Notes under the pieces: generated by a model
Databases searched by the model: none
Told to the model about the DNA's origin: nothing
Seen by the model: the letters and a program-made list of their open reading frames with translations, nothing else
Shown: positions 18,335-28,096 of the stretch, one piece after another
How the letters are laid out: every line of letters starts with the position of its first letter
How positions within the stretch are numbered: position 1 is the stretch's first letter
Translations under genes and position numbers: made by a program
Assembly: GCF_014639315.1 (NCBI RefSeq)
Contig: NZ_BMFY01000009.1
Location: 1 to 64,000, forward strand
Reading direction: 5' to 3'
Length of the DNA stretch: 64,000 nucleotides
Origin: Sediminivirga luteola
Lineage (GTDB): Bacteria > Actinomycetota > Actinomycetes > Actinomycetales > Brevibacteriaceae

Positions 18335-19615
18335 TTAGAGCCCGGTGCGCCGCAGAGCGTCCATGAGATCACCCTGGGTACCTGGTTCGAGTCCGCTCAG
18401 TCCCAGCCAGCCGGCCAGGGTCTCCAGCTCGGCGCGCAGCGCCAGCACTCCCTCACCGGTGAGGCCGGGTTCGGCCCAGGCGGACCGGATCAGCAGCCGG
18501 CCCCGGGCGCGGTCCGCTTTGAGGTCCACTCTGGCGGCGAGCCGGTCGCCGTGCAGGAACGGCAGGACGTAGTAGCCGTACCGCCGTTTGGCGGCGGGCG
18601 TGTAGATCTCGATCCGGTAGCGGAAGCCGAAGATCGCCTCGATGCGGCGACGGTTGAACACCAGCGAGTCGAACGGGGAGAGCAGCGCCGCGGCGTCGAT
18701 CCGGCGCGGAGCCCTGGCCTCGTGCCACAGCCAGGCGGGTCGTCCCATCGGCGTCTCCACCGGTTCCAGCAGGCCCTCGGCCTCCAGCTGGGCGACTCCC
18801 TGTGCGGCCAGCGAGGCGGGCATGCGGAAGTAGTCCGCCAGGCAGTCGAGAGTGGCCACGCCGAGCGCGCCTGCCGCGGCGGCGACGAGCGTGCGCGCGG
18901 ACTGCTGTGGGTCCTGATCCGGCTCCGCGAGCGCCGGATGCACGACGTCCAGGGGCGCGAAGGTCCGCTCGAACTGGGGGCTGCGACCGGTGGAGCCGAT
19001 CTGCTGCCCGTAGAACAGCAGCTCGGCGGCACGGCGGACCCGGGTGTGGTTCCAGCCCCAGTGGTCCTTGGGACGCTCCGGGATCTCGTGGCTGAGCAGG
19101 TCGTCCAGTTGCCTGGCGGTCATCGGGCCGTGCCGTTCCAGCGCACCGCGGACGTCGTCGAGCAGCGCGGCGAAGGCCTCGTCGTGCCCGGCGGCCTCCC
19201 GGCCGAGCCGCTCCGTCCAGCGCTGCGATCGCCAGCCGAACGAGCGGGCGAGATCGGGGCGGAGGAAGGCCGCCTCGTGCGCCCAGTACTCCACCAGCAG
19301 GCGCGGCGAGCGCGAGAGCAGGCCGTCCAGGCGTTCACGCGGATAGGCGCCCAGCCGGGAGAACAGCGGAAGGTAGTGGCTGCGGCTGAGCACATTGACC
19401 GAGTCGATCTGCAGCAGCGCGATGCGCTCCATCGTCCGGCGGATATGCCCCGCGTCGGGCCGGGCCGGGCGGGGACGATCGAAACCCTGCGCCGCCAGGG
19501 CGATCCGGCGAAGGCGATCCGCGCCGATCCGCCTCGGCCGGACGGTGAGCGCCGCGGCATGAGGGACGGGCCGGGGATCGGATGTCCCCGGCCCGTCCGG
19601 GACACTGTTCCTCAT
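18335..19615 (-). CDS. YcaQ/AlkX-type DNA glycosylase (winged-helix family)
   Basis: A 426-residue member of the HTH_42 (YcaQ/AlkZ) family. These proteins unhook DNA interstrand crosslinks or excise bulky alkylated bases with a tandem winged-helix fold. The catalytic QxD motif is visible as QID (69-71 with this start) in ALLQIDSVNVLSRSHYLPLFSRLG-like context, which places it in the AlkX/YcaQ branch. Other family landmarks are EYWAHEAAFL and the beta-barrel segment YGYYVLPFLHGDRLAARVD. The start is uncertain: ATG at 19615 has only a weak ribosome site. It lies downstream of hpf on the same strand. Confidence 0.8.
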   Translation of the reverse strand: MRNSVPDGPGTSDPRPVPHAAALTVRPRRIGADRLRRIALAAQGFDRPRPARPDAGHIRRTMERIALLQIDSVNVLSRSHYLPLFSRLGAYPRERLDGLLSRSPRLLVEYWAHEAAFLRPDLARSFGWRSQRWTERLGREAAGHDEAFAALLDDVRGALERHGPMTARQLDDLLSHEIPERPKDHWGWNHTRVRRAAELLFYGQQIGSTGRSPQFERTFAPLDVVHPALAEPDQDPQQSARTLVAAAAGALGVATLDCLADYFRMPASLAAQGVAQLEAEGLLEPVETPMGRPAWLWHEARAPRRIDAAALLSPFDSLVFNRRRIEAIFGFRYRIEIYTPAAKRRYGYYVLPFLHGDRLAARVDLKADRARGRLLIRSAWAEPGLTGEGVLALRAELETLAGWLGLSGLEPGTQGDLMDALRRTGL

Positions 19616-19713
19616 GGGAGCCAAGTATCCCGCATCGGCGTGCTGAGCCGAAGCCCGAAGTCGCCAGCGCCACTCATGGTCGTTCTCGGCCGGTCAGCGC
19701 TGGTCGCAGGCGC

Positions 19714-20493
19714 TCAGCCGGCCAGTGCCCGGGCGTCCGTCCCGGCCGCGGACGGCTCCCCGTTCGGCGCCGCGGTGCCGGAGGCGCCGTTCTCATGACC
19801 GGCGCCAAGCGCCTCGTGCTCGGGCAGATCCGGGTCGAGGGAGATGACGCCGTAGCTGAAGCCGCGGCGCCGGTACACCACGGAGGATTTGCCGGAGTCG
19901 GCGTCGATGAAGAGATAGAAGTCATGCCCGACCAGCTCCATCCGTGAGATGGCCTCGTCGATGCTCAGCGGCGTCGCGGGGAAGTTCTTCGCCCGCACCA
20001 GGGTGGGCGTCAGCCCCTCGCCGGGCAGGTGCTCGAGCTCATCGGCCTCTGTGCCGGACGGCGCGCCGTTCAGTCGTTCCTGGACGTCCGGCGGGCCGTC
20101 CTCGGGCGGCAGCCCGGCGCCGGCGGCCTCTTCGGCGGCCAGGCTCGCGAAGGTCTCCGCCGTCGATGGCGGCCGGTGGCGGCCCTGCCGGGCGACCTTG
20201 CGCTTGTCCCTGGCCCGGCGGAGACGTTCGAGCAGTTTGCCGTAGGCCAGGTCGAGCGCGCCGTACTTGTCGCTCGCGCAGGCCTCGGCGCGGATCACGG
20301 GACCTTTGCCGACCACGGTGATCTCCACCCGTTCGGCGGTGTCGGGCTGGCGGGCGTGTTCCTCGTGGATGAGGAGCACATCGACGCGCTGGGGCTTGGT
20401 CGCGAGCTGCTGGACCTTCTCCAGCTTGTTCTCGATGTGCGCCCGGAAGCGATCGGAAATCGTGACGTGCCGGCCAGTGACGGTGATGTCCAT
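19714..20493 (-). CDS. hpf: Long-form ribosome hibernation-promoting factor
   Basis: A 259-residue long HPF. The N-terminal HPF/RaiA domain (about 1-105, MDITVTGRHVTISDRF) binds the 30S decoding region. A disordered linker (about 115-180) follows. The C-terminal domain (about 190-245: RAKNFPATPLSIDEAISRM, GHDFYLFIDADSGK, VVYRRRGFSYG) mediates 100S dimer formation. This is the sole hibernation factor in most actinobacteria and protects idle ribosomes during starvation. ATG at 20493 has GGAGGA just upstream. The frame continues to 20655, but the extension lacks homology. The 219-nt region upstream separates it from comF. Confidence 0.92.
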   Translation of the reverse strand: MDITVTGRHVTISDRFRAHIENKLEKVQQLATKPQRVDVLLIHEEHARQPDTAERVEITVVGKGPVIRAEACASDKYGALDLAYGKLLERLRRARDKRKVARQGRHRPPSTAETFASLAAEEAAGAGLPPEDGPPDVQERLNGAPSGTEADELEHLPGEGLTPTLVRAKNFPATPLSIDEAISRMELVGHDFYLFIDADSGKSSVVYRRRGFSYGVISLDPDLPEHEALGAGHENGASGTAAPNGEPSAAGTDARALAG

Positions 20494-20712
20494 CGTGAGT
20501 CCTCCATGAGTCTCGTGTCCTGTCCCTTCCCCTGGCGTGCGGCGGCGCGCCGGACGCGGTCGGATCGGGACGAAGAGCGGATTCATGATGCCGGACTGCT
20601 CGCGTTGGGGCAGGCGGCCCGGCACCGTTCTCTGTGTCGACCACCCTCCTCTCATCGCGCGAGGTATCCCACCAGAGTAACCGTCCCGGGCGGGGGCATG
20701 GGAACGCTTTGC

Positions 20713-21510
20713 TCAAAACTCTCCCGGAAAAGTTTCCCCGGCAAGCGCCTGTTGCGCCTCGGAGCCGCGTTCTTGCCGGTAGGCCAGCGTGCAGGCCCCG
20801 GCCACCGCGGCGCCGGCCGCCCGGCAGACGCGTCCGGTCTCCGCGAGTGTCGCGCCGGTGGTGACGACATCGTCGATCAGCAGGACGGTGCCGCCGCGCA
20901 GCCGGGAAGCCGCCGCACGGCGCAGGCGCATCGTGCCGTGCAGATTGGCTCGCCGCTCTCGTGCGCCGAGGCCGGCCTGGGTGCGCCGTCTGCCCGCTTG
21001 CAGGAGCGCCACCGGCTCCAGGCGGAGCTCCGGCAGTTCGGCGGCGGCGCGGATGGCCAGCTCGCGGACCAGGTCGGTGCCGCGTTCGCGCACCGCGCGG
21101 CCGCTGCCGGGCACGGGCACGATCAGCACGGTGCGCCCCAGGTCCAGCCCGTGCTGCTCGTGCAGGTCCTCCGCCGCCCGGGCGATCACGCCTGCCAGGA
21201 CCAGGCTCAGGAGGGCGTGCAGATCGTGGCGCCCGCCGTTCTTGTACGCCAGCACGGCGTGGCGTACCGCCCCGCCGTAGGGCAGCGCCGACCACACCGG
21301 CACGCGGGCATAGCGCGGGGCGGGGATGAGGCCGGGAGCGGCGGTGAACGCCGGCAGGCAATCCTCGCACAGGGTGCATGAGGCCGCGCCGCAGCCGCAG
21401 CAGTCACGCGGCAGGAAGAGCTCCGTGAGAGCTTCCAGCACGACGGCCGGGCCGAGCGGGCGGTGCTGGCGATGCGGCAGGATCGCGGCGCGGTCACGGG
21501 AGGTCTCCAT
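20713..21510 (-). CDS. comF: ComF family phosphoribosyltransferase-like protein
   Basis: A 265-residue ComF protein. It has an N-terminal Cys cluster (CCGCGAASCTLCEDC, about 37-51) typical of a zinc-binding motif and a C-terminal type I phosphoribosyltransferase domain with the PRPP-binding loop VLLIDDVVTTGATL. ComF acts in DNA uptake in naturally competent bacteria, apparently helping single-stranded DNA entry through ComEC. In other species the role is unclear. ATG at 21510 fits the AGGATC ribosome site better than GTG two codons earlier. It lies 100 nt downstream of lpqB on the same strand. Confidence 0.85.
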   Translation of the reverse strand: METSRDRAAILPHRQHRPLGPAVVLEALTELFLPRDCCGCGAASCTLCEDCLPAFTAAPGLIPAPRYARVPVWSALPYGGAVRHAVLAYKNGGRHDLHALLSLVLAGVIARAAEDLHEQHGLDLGRTVLIVPVPGSGRAVRERGTDLVRELAIRAAAELPELRLEPVALLQAGRRRTQAGLGARERRANLHGTMRLRRAAASRLRGGTVLLIDDVVTTGATLAETGRVCRAAGAAVAGACTLAYRQERGSEAQQALAGETFPGEF

Positions 21511-21609
21511 GGCCACGATCCTGGCCGCCGCGGGCTCTCCGCGGCCAGTCCGCTGCGGCGCCTGTGGACGGCGCCGGAGGCAGGCGCAGGCTGTGCCCTG
21601 GGAAGATCC

Positions 21610-23316
21610 TCAGCCCGGGTACGCCGGGGCCCAGACGGTCAGATCCACCAGCCGCTGCCAGGACCCGCTGACATGGGAGACCAGCGTGCCGTCCCCGGTC
21701 CCCACCCGGATGGAGCGGTTGTCCTCCGCGGCAGTGACGGTGCGGGCGTCCTCCACGATGCCCAGATCCTCCGGCGGGTCCCCGATGCGGGAGGACCAGA
21801 TATGCGGCTGGCCGCTGCCCTGGCTGCCCAGCACCACGATCCGACCGAGGCTTCCCCAGCTGGCGTCGACGATGCGCTGGTAGCGCTCCCCGAGTTCCAG
21901 CGGCACAGACGAGGCCACCGCGACCGGCATCCCGCTGCTGTTGCGGTTGACGCCGACCACGCTCAGATGATCGCCCTCGTCGTCCGAGGAGACCACCAGC
22001 AGCCGGGAGCCGTCGCGGGAGACGCGGATGCGCTGCACCTGGCGGCCCTGCAGGAACGGGACCGAGATGGTGCTGGTGCCGCCCTCGGGCAGCACCACCA
22101 GGAGCTCGCCCGGGTTGTCCCTCTCTCCGGTCCAGACGACGTCCATCCGGTCGATGCTCGGCCCGATCAGGTCCTCGCCGGCGGCCAGCTCGGTGTCCTG
22201 CACCTCCGGCTCGTGGGAGAAGCGCCGCAGCGACTGGCCGTCGTCGGCCAGATAGGCGTAGAAGCCGTTGTCGAGGGAGACGGCCGGCGCGGCCGCCTGG
22301 GCCAGCTCCGGGGAATCCGGGACGGAGGCCAGCCGGGTGCCGTCCAGGCGGGCCAGCCGCTGGCCGGACACGACGACGGGCTGCTGCGGGATCGGCACGG
22401 TGCGTTCCACCGTCACCTGCTCGTTCGCGTCGAGCTCCTCCCCCGCCACCTCGATCTCCACGGACGAGACCGTCGCGATCTGCTCCAGGGTCGCCTCCAG
22501 CTGTGCCCGCAGCAGTGCCCTGCCGCGGTCGTTGAGCGCGGCGGCGGATTCGTCCAGGGACACGGTGGCCACGCCCTCCTGGATGGTGACGGCGTCGGAG
22601 CCCAGCCGCAGCCCCTCCGGGATCGCGGAGACGACCGCGCCGGCCAGCCACTCCGGGGGCCCTTGCAGCAGCCGCTGCACCACATCGGTGGCGATCGACG
22701 CCCGGTTCGGGATCCAGCGGTCCTCAGGCACGAAGTAGGAGAAGCTGGGGTCGAAGAAATAGATGGAGTAGCTCTGGAACACGCTCTGGAAGTTCGCCAG
22801 GCTCAGCACGATGCCGTTCGGGGCCGCCGAGATCCGCCACTCCCCGTTCTCCTGCCGCAGGCGGAACTCCATCCGCGAGGTGGCCCCCGGCTCCGAGGAA
22901 CGGTACACGCCCTGCGCGTCCACGGTCCCCTGCACCGGGACATCCAGTCCGAGTTCCTGCTGGTCGCTCGTGACCCGTGCCTCGACATCGGCCAGATCGC
23001 TGCCGCTGGGCATCACGGTGACCCCGGCCAGCGGCGCCCACTCCTCCGCCGCGTCACCGGTGAGGAAGCTGCGGGCCACCTCGAAGTTGTTGCCGGCGCC
23101 CACCCCCGCCAGCAGGAAGCCGCGGACGATCTCGTCGGGGCCGGCCCCCGGGGAGGGGCCGTCCGGGTCGATCTGGGTGACCGGTTCCCCCAGTTCGTCG
23201 GGCACGGGCATGACCCCCACGCTTGAGGACATGGGGATCTCGGCGCACCCGGTCAGTGCCAGCAGAAGCGCGAGCAGCAGCGCGGGCAGGGACCGCCGGG
23301 ACGTGCGGGCGCTCAT
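21610..23316 (-). CDS. lpqB: LpqB lipoprotein, accessory of the MtrAB two-component system
   Basis: A 568-residue lipoprotein with a signal peptide and lipobox LTGC (C24). A GerMN-like region follows (about 200-330) and a C-terminal beta-propeller-like LpqB domain. LpqB interacts with the sensor domain of MtrB and modulates MtrA phosphorylation, affecting cell division and wall homeostasis in mycobacteria. Its start lies 1 nt beyond the mtrB stop, in the conserved mtrA-mtrB-lpqB order. Confidence 0.93.
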   Translation of the reverse strand: MSARTSRRSLPALLLALLLALTGCAEIPMSSSVGVMPVPDELGEPVTQIDPDGPSPGAGPDEIVRGFLLAGVGAGNNFEVARSFLTGDAAEEWAPLAGVTVMPSGSDLADVEARVTSDQQELGLDVPVQGTVDAQGVYRSSEPGATSRMEFRLRQENGEWRISAAPNGIVLSLANFQSVFQSYSIYFFDPSFSYFVPEDRWIPNRASIATDVVQRLLQGPPEWLAGAVVSAIPEGLRLGSDAVTIQEGVATVSLDESAAALNDRGRALLRAQLEATLEQIATVSSVEIEVAGEELDANEQVTVERTVPIPQQPVVVSGQRLARLDGTRLASVPDSPELAQAAAPAVSLDNGFYAYLADDGQSLRRFSHEPEVQDTELAAGEDLIGPSIDRMDVVWTGERDNPGELLVVLPEGGTSTISVPFLQGRQVQRIRVSRDGSRLLVVSSDDEGDHLSVVGVNRNSSGMPVAVASSVPLELGERYQRIVDASWGSLGRIVVLGSQGSGQPHIWSSRIGDPPEDLGIVEDARTVTAAEDNRSIRVGTGDGTLVSHVSGSWQRLVDLTVWAPAYPG

Positions 23317-23317
23317 C

Positions 23318-25237
23318 TCACCGGTCTCCTTCCGTCGTCCTGGCCGGATCCGTCATTCTGCCCGGACCCGCTGCTCCGCCGCGATCCTCAGCGCCGGCGG
23401 GCGGGCCGGAACCGCCGTCGTCCTCGGGAGCGTCCTCGTCGCCGGTCTGCAGCGGCGGGACGGGGCTGGCGGAATCGGCGGCGATGGCGGGGTCGGAGGC
23501 GATGGCGGCCGTGTCCATCGCCTCACGTTCCACGATGAGCGGGATCGACCCGGTGTGCAAGCGCACCGAGCCATCGGAGGAGACCGGTCCGGCGACCAGT
23601 TCCGCCTGCCCGCGGCGCAGCACGGCGTCGGCCGGCGGCAGTGGCAGGGGCGAGGAGGTGATCTCGGCGCCGGCCCGGCGCGGCAGGGTGAGCCGGAAGC
23701 AGGCGCCCTCGTCCGGGCGCCCCCAGGCCTGCAGCCAGCCGCCGTGCAGATGCGCGTCCTCCAGGGAGATGGCCAGGCCCAGGCCCGAGCCGCCAAGGGT
23801 CCGCCGGCGGGCCGGGTCGGCACGCCAGAACCGGTCGAAGACGTGCTCGACCGCCTCCGCGCTCAGGCCGACCCCGTGGTCGCGCACGCTCACTGCGGCG
23901 GCGTTGGCATCGGCGGCCACATAGACGTCCACCGGCTTGCCCTCTCCGTGCTCGATGGCGTTCACCACCAGATTGCGCACCACCCGCTGGATCCTCACCG
24001 GGTCCAGGTCGGTCATCACCGGTCCCGACGGCGCATGCACCCGGATCCGCGAACCGGTCTGCTCGGCCAGCATCTCGACGGTCTCCACGACGCGCTCGAC
24101 GAGGTCCTTGAGGTCTTCCGGACGGGTCTCGAGCTGGGCGGCGCCGGCGTCGAACCGGGAGATCTCCAGCAGATCGCTCAGCAGGCGCTCGAACCGGTCC
24201 ACCTGCGAGTACAGGAGCTCGGCGCTGCGCGCGGCGGCCGGATCGAACTCGTCGCGGCTCTGGTGGATCATCTCGGCCGCCATCTTGATGGTGGCCAGCG
24301 GGGTGCGCAGCTCGTGTGAGACGTCCGAGACGAACTGCCGCTGCACCTCGGAGAGCTGCTCCATCCGGGTGATGTGATTCTGCAGGTTCTCGGCCATGTC
24401 GTTGAAGGAGCGCCCCAGCGTCGCGATCTCGTCGTGGCCGCGCACCGGCATGCGCTGGTCCAGGTCGCCGGAGGCGATGCGCTGGGAGACCTCCGCGGCG
24501 ACCCTGACCGGGTTCACCACGAGACGGGCGACGGTCCAGGAGATGGCGCCGACGAGGACCACCAGCACGACCGCGCCGACGATCATCGACCGGTGGACGA
24601 AACCGAGGATGCGGGCCTCGTCCCGCAGGTCCGCCAGCACGTACAGCTCGAACTGCCCGGCGCCCGGGATGGAGATCTGCTGGCCGACGGCCAGGCCCGG
24701 CAGATCGCGGCCGTCGGGGCCGGGAAGGGTGATCGCCTGGTACGCCTGCGCGCTGCCGCCGGACTCGCGCACCGTATCGGTCAGGGCCTCGGTGAGGACG
24801 TCCTGGGCGATCTCGGGCTGGTCGGCGGCCTGCACGCTCACCTGGCGCACGCCCAGGCTCTCCGGCGTGGGCTCCAGCACGATCGCGCGCAGCTGGATGG
24901 GCGAGCTGCTGAGCATGGAGCGCAGCTCCCGGCGCAGCTGCTCGGTCAGGTCCGACTGACTGCTCTGGGTGGAGGGCGAGAGCTGCTCCAGGTGCCGGGC
25001 GTAGCTGAGGGTCTGCCCGGACAGGCTGCCGAGCTTGTTGTCGTGCAGGTTCCGCGCGATCTGCTGGGCCATATAGGCGCCGACGCCGTAGAGCCCCAGG
25101 CAGGTGAGGACGATGGTCGCGGCGATCACGCGCAGCTGCAGGGAACGCCCGAACAGCCGGATGACCCACCGGGCCGCGGCGGCGACCGCCTTCCCGGCCT
25201 GCTGCGGCCAGGCGGCGATCACCTCCCGGGAGATCAC
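23318..25237 (-). CDS. mtrB: Sensor histidine kinase MtrB
   Basis: A 639-residue membrane kinase. Transmembrane helices are at about 35-57 and 218-240 with an extracytoplasmic sensor region between them. HAMP is at about 240-292 and HisKA carries the phosphoacceptor H308 in FVSDVSHELRTPL. HATPase_c has the N box LVVNAIEHG, DHGVGL and GGSGLGLAI. The C-terminal ~110 residues are acidic and low in complexity. MtrB phosphorylates MtrA. The GTG start overlaps the mtrA stop by 4 nt (GTGA), indicating translational coupling. Confidence 0.95.
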   Translation of the reverse strand: MISREVIAAWPQQAGKAVAAAARWVIRLFGRSLQLRVIAATIVLTCLGLYGVGAYMAQQIARNLHDNKLGSLSGQTLSYARHLEQLSPSTQSSQSDLTEQLRRELRSMLSSSPIQLRAIVLEPTPESLGVRQVSVQAADQPEIAQDVLTEALTDTVRESGGSAQAYQAITLPGPDGRDLPGLAVGQQISIPGAGQFELYVLADLRDEARILGFVHRSMIVGAVVLVVLVGAISWTVARLVVNPVRVAAEVSQRIASGDLDQRMPVRGHDEIATLGRSFNDMAENLQNHITRMEQLSEVQRQFVSDVSHELRTPLATIKMAAEMIHQSRDEFDPAAARSAELLYSQVDRFERLLSDLLEISRFDAGAAQLETRPEDLKDLVERVVETVEMLAEQTGSRIRVHAPSGPVMTDLDPVRIQRVVRNLVVNAIEHGEGKPVDVYVAADANAAAVSVRDHGVGLSAEAVEHVFDRFWRADPARRRTLGGSGLGLAISLEDAHLHGGWLQAWGRPDEGACFRLTLPRRAGAEITSSPLPLPPADAVLRRGQAELVAGPVSSDGSVRLHTGSIPLIVEREAMDTAAIASDPAIAADSASPVPPLQTGDEDAPEDDGGSGPPAGAEDRGGAAGPGRMTDPARTTEGDR

Positions 25238-25914
25238 TGCGGCTGACCCGCCCGGTACCCGACGCCGCGCACGGTCACCACGATGTCCGGCTTCTCAGGG
25301 TCCTTCTCGATCTTGGACCGGAGCCGCTGCACGTGGACGTTCACCAGCCGCGTGTCCGCAGCATGCCGGTAGCCCCAGACCTCCTCCAGGAGGGTCTCGC
25401 GGCTGAAGACCTGCCAGGGCTTACGGGCAAGCGCCACCAGGAGGTCGAACTCCAGGGGGGTCAGATTCACCGGTTCGCCGTTCTTGGTGACCGAGTGCCC
25501 GGCCACGTCGATGGTGACATCGCCGACGGTGAGCAGTTCCGGCGCGTTCTGCTCCAGCATGCGCAGCCTCGCGCGCACCCGGGCGATCAGCTCCTTGGGC
25601 TTGAACGGCTTGGGCACGTAGTCGTCGGCGCCGGACTCCAGGCCCAGGACGACGTCCACCGTGTCGGACTTCGCAGTCAGCATGATGATCGGGACCCCGG
25701 ACTCGGCGCGGATCTCGCGGCACACCTGAAGCCCGTCCTTGCCCGGGAGCATGAGGTCCAGCAGCACCAGATCCGGCTTGACGCTGCGGAACGCCTCCAG
25801 GGCCTCATCGCCCGTGGTGCAGAACGACGGCTCGAAGCCCTCGCTCTTGAGCACGATACCGATCATCTCCGCCAGGGCGGTGTCATCGTCTACTACCAGG
25901 ATCCGACCCTTCAT
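25234..25914 (-). CDS. mtrA: Response regulator MtrA
   Basis: A 226-residue OmpR-family regulator. The receiver domain (about 1-120) has the acidic pocket D9/D10, phosphoacceptor D53 (LLDLMLPGKDG), the T/K switch residues (MLTAKS, PKPFKP) and a winged-helix effector domain (about 130-226, VTVRGVGYRAG). MtrA controls cell division, wall hydrolase and osmotic stress genes in actinobacteria. It is the first gene of mtrA-mtrB-lpqB, and the 407-nt upstream region should hold the operon promoter. Confidence 0.97.
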   Translation of the reverse strand: MKGRILVVDDDTALAEMIGIVLKSEGFEPSFCTTGDEALEAFRSVKPDLVLLDLMLPGKDGLQVCREIRAESGVPIIMLTAKSDTVDVVLGLESGADDYVPKPFKPKELIARVRARLRMLEQNAPELLTVGDVTIDVAGHSVTKNGEPVNLTPLEFDLLVALARKPWQVFSRETLLEEVWGYRHAADTRLVNVHVQRLRSKIEKDPEKPDIVVTVRGVGYRAGQPQ

Positions 25915-26321
25915 GGCCCCATTCTCTCGCAGATCAACCGTTTACTCGTGCCTCCCAGCATAGAGGCTCGGCAGCGTTCCGCCGGGTCCGTCAACGCTGC
26001 GCCGGCGCGCTGAGGAGCCGGTGCCTCGGCCCGCCGGCGCTGGATTCCCGGTGGTGCTTCCTCACATCGGGCCGGTGTCCGGGCCCGGGGCACGACGAAG
26101 CACCGCCTTTTCGCACGAGAACCGCACCCGGCCGGCATCGTCCCTCCAGGGGCGCCGGCGCAGAGCGGCCGGCCCGCGCTGCGGACACTCCGGGAGAGAC
26201 GAGGCGGACAGCCCGGGCCGGGGAACGCTAGGGTTGCAGTGGCACCGCCGGCCATCACGGTGGTGCCCCCAAGGAGACATGCGATGCGACATCGCGAGGC
26301 GATGACGGACGAAGGGGGCGG
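25915..26321. other. Divergent intergenic region between mtrA and the membrane-protein operon
   Basis: A 407-nt region that must hold the mtrA operon promoter on the minus strand and the promoter of the plus-strand operon starting at 26322. The mtrA-proximal 60 nt (25925-25985) are the least GC-rich. No confident -10/-35 pair, operator or RNA was identified. The overlapping frames look like shadows. Confidence 0.5.
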
Positions 26322-27440
26322 ATGAGCACCTGGTCGACCCCCCGCAGCTGGTCGGGGACGGGCGCGGCCGGCCGGCCCGCCGCCGCTGGGGTCCGGGGTC
26401 GGCGCTGGTATCCCGTACCCCCGCCGGGCGTGGTCCCCATCCGCCAGCTCGCCTTCTTCGAGCTCCTCGACGGCGGGCTGCGGGTGATCCGGGCGAACCC
26501 TCGCTCGGTGCTCGGCCCGCCGGCCCTGGTGAGCGCGGTCGCGGCGGTGGCGGGCTGGGTGATCGGGGCGGTTCTGATCTGGTCTGTGACCGAGCTGGGC
26601 ATGGGCCTGTCCCTGGACGACGCGGGTTTCGTCGGGCTGCAGCTGGTGGTGCAGGCCGTGGCCTCGGTGGCCGGGCTCCTCTCCTACGCCAGCGTGCTGC
26701 TCTTCGCGGGCACCAGCGCCCATGCCGTGCAGCGCGGGCTGTTCGGGGAGAAGCCCCGTCTGCGTGACACCTGGCGCGCTCTGCGCGGGTCCCGTCTGAG
26801 GCTGCTCGGCCTGACCGTCGTCTTCGCCCTGGCGCAGCTGCTCGCTCTGCTCGTCCTGTGCCTTCCCGCCGCCGGCGCGGGCATCCTCCTGGGCAGCGGC
26901 ATCGCTGCGGGCCTGCTGGTCCTGGCGGGACTGGGGCTGTGGCTGCTGTTCTTCGCCTTCTGCTACGTCCGTTTCGCTCCGGCCGGCGCCGCGATGGTGT
27001 GGGAGGGCCTCGGACTGCGTGCCGCGCTGAAGCGCTCCTGGACCCTCACCGGGCGGGGTTTCCTCCGGCTGCTGGGCCTGCACCTGACCGGCGGTTTCCT
27101 CTCCTCGACCATCATCTCCCTGGTGATCACCCCGGTCACATATGTGCTCATGGTCGTCGCGCTGCTGATCGCCTTCACCCTTGAGGACGACGCTTCGGCC
27201 CTCATCGCCCTCCTGATCGGCGTGCTCGCCGTGGTCTCGGGTCTGGGCACCTTCGTCTCGGCGATCCTGTTCGCCTATATGGGTGGCATCGCGGTACTGG
27301 CCTATCTGGACCAGCGGATCCGGCTGGAGGGCTACGACATCGTCCTGCTGGCGGAGGCCGAGCAGCTCGCCGCGGAGCGCGAACGCGGCAATGGAGGCGA
27401 CGGCACCGTGCCGGGACCCCTGCCGGGGGTGATGCCATGA
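26322..27440 (+). CDS. Polytopic membrane protein, GPDPase membrane-domain-like
   Basis: A 372-residue protein with about six to eight hydrophobic segments between residues 65 and 335, after a Pro/Gly-rich cytoplasmic start containing the YPVPPPG motif. It resembles actinobacterial proteins named for the glycerophosphoryl diester phosphodiesterase membrane domain, but the catalytic GDPD domain is absent. Its function is unknown. It opens an operon with DUF4129, DUF4350, MoxR and DUF58 genes, each overlapping the next by 1-4 nt, so its role is probably tied to that module. Confidence 0.62.
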   Translation: MSTWSTPRSWSGTGAAGRPAAAGVRGRRWYPVPPPGVVPIRQLAFFELLDGGLRVIRANPRSVLGPPALVSAVAAVAGWVIGAVLIWSVTELGMGLSLDDAGFVGLQLVVQAVASVAGLLSYASVLLFAGTSAHAVQRGLFGEKPRLRDTWRALRGSRLRLLGLTVVFALAQLLALLVLCLPAAGAGILLGSGIAAGLLVLAGLGLWLLFFAFCYVRFAPAGAAMVWEGLGLRAALKRSWTLTGRGFLRLLGLHLTGGFLSSTIISLVITPVTYVLMVVALLIAFTLEDDASALIALLIGVLAVVSGLGTFVSAILFAYMGGIAVLAYLDQRIRLEGYDIVLLAEAEQLAAERERGNGGDGTVPGPLPGVMP

Positions 27441-28096
27441 GCGGCTACGGCCGGGATGAGGCCCGGGAGCTGCTCCAGGGCGAGCTGAGCCATCCCCGCT
27501 ACCGGGAGGGCGAGGAGACCGTATTCTCCCGGCTCGGCCGGCTCGTCCGTGATCTTTTCGACGGGCTGCTGGATGCCGTCTTCAGCTTCAACCATCCCTG
27601 GTTGCTGGCGATCCTGGCCGTGCTCGTCGTCGGCCTGCTCGTCTGGATCTTCCGCGTGGCGGGCCGTCCCCGCCGGCCCCAGCTGGACCTGCCCGGCAAA
27701 ACGGCGTTCGCGGCCGATGACGGCCGGACCGCGGCGCAGCTGCTGGCGGCGGCGCAGCGGGCCGCCGAGACCGGCGACTGGCAGCGGGCCAGCCAGGAGA
27801 TGTTCCGGGCCGGGGTGCTCACCGCCGTCGAGGCCGGCCGGGTCCGGATCCAGGACGGCGACACCGCCCATGAGGTCGGCACCCGGTTGGCTGCGCTGCT
27901 GCGCGCCGCCGGCGACTCCAGTGCACAGGGAGACCCCTCACGAGCGGCGGAGGACTTCGACCGGATCACCTTCGGCGGCGAACAGGCCGATGAGGCCCTC
28001 TACCGGCGAATGGCCGCGTTCAGGGAAGCCTGCCTGCGGCTGCGTCCTGCCCGGGACGAAGAGCCCGCCGAGGCCGGCTGGGCGAGGCCGCGATGA
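27437..28096 (+). CDS. DUF4129 domain-containing membrane protein
   Basis: A 219-residue protein with one transmembrane helix (about 50-72) and a cytoplasmic C-terminal DUF4129 domain (about 95-200: TAAQLLAAAQRAAETGDWQRA, FDRITFGGEQADEALYRRM). DUF4129 occurs next to MoxR-type ATPases and DUF58 proteins and, in some bacteria, at the end of transglutaminase-like proteins. It overlaps its neighbours by 4 nt on both sides. The module is thought to act at the envelope, possibly in protein maturation, but no activity is established for this protein. Confidence 0.78.
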   Translation: MSGYGRDEARELLQGELSHPRYREGEETVFSRLGRLVRDLFDGLLDAVFSFNHPWLLAILAVLVVGLLVWIFRVAGRPRRPQLDLPGKTAFAADDGRTAAQLLAAAQRAAETGDWQRASQEMFRAGVLTAVEAGRVRIQDGDTAHEVGTRLAALLRAAGDSSAQGDPSRAAEDFDRITFGGEQADEALYRRMAAFREACLRLRPARDEEPAEAGWARPR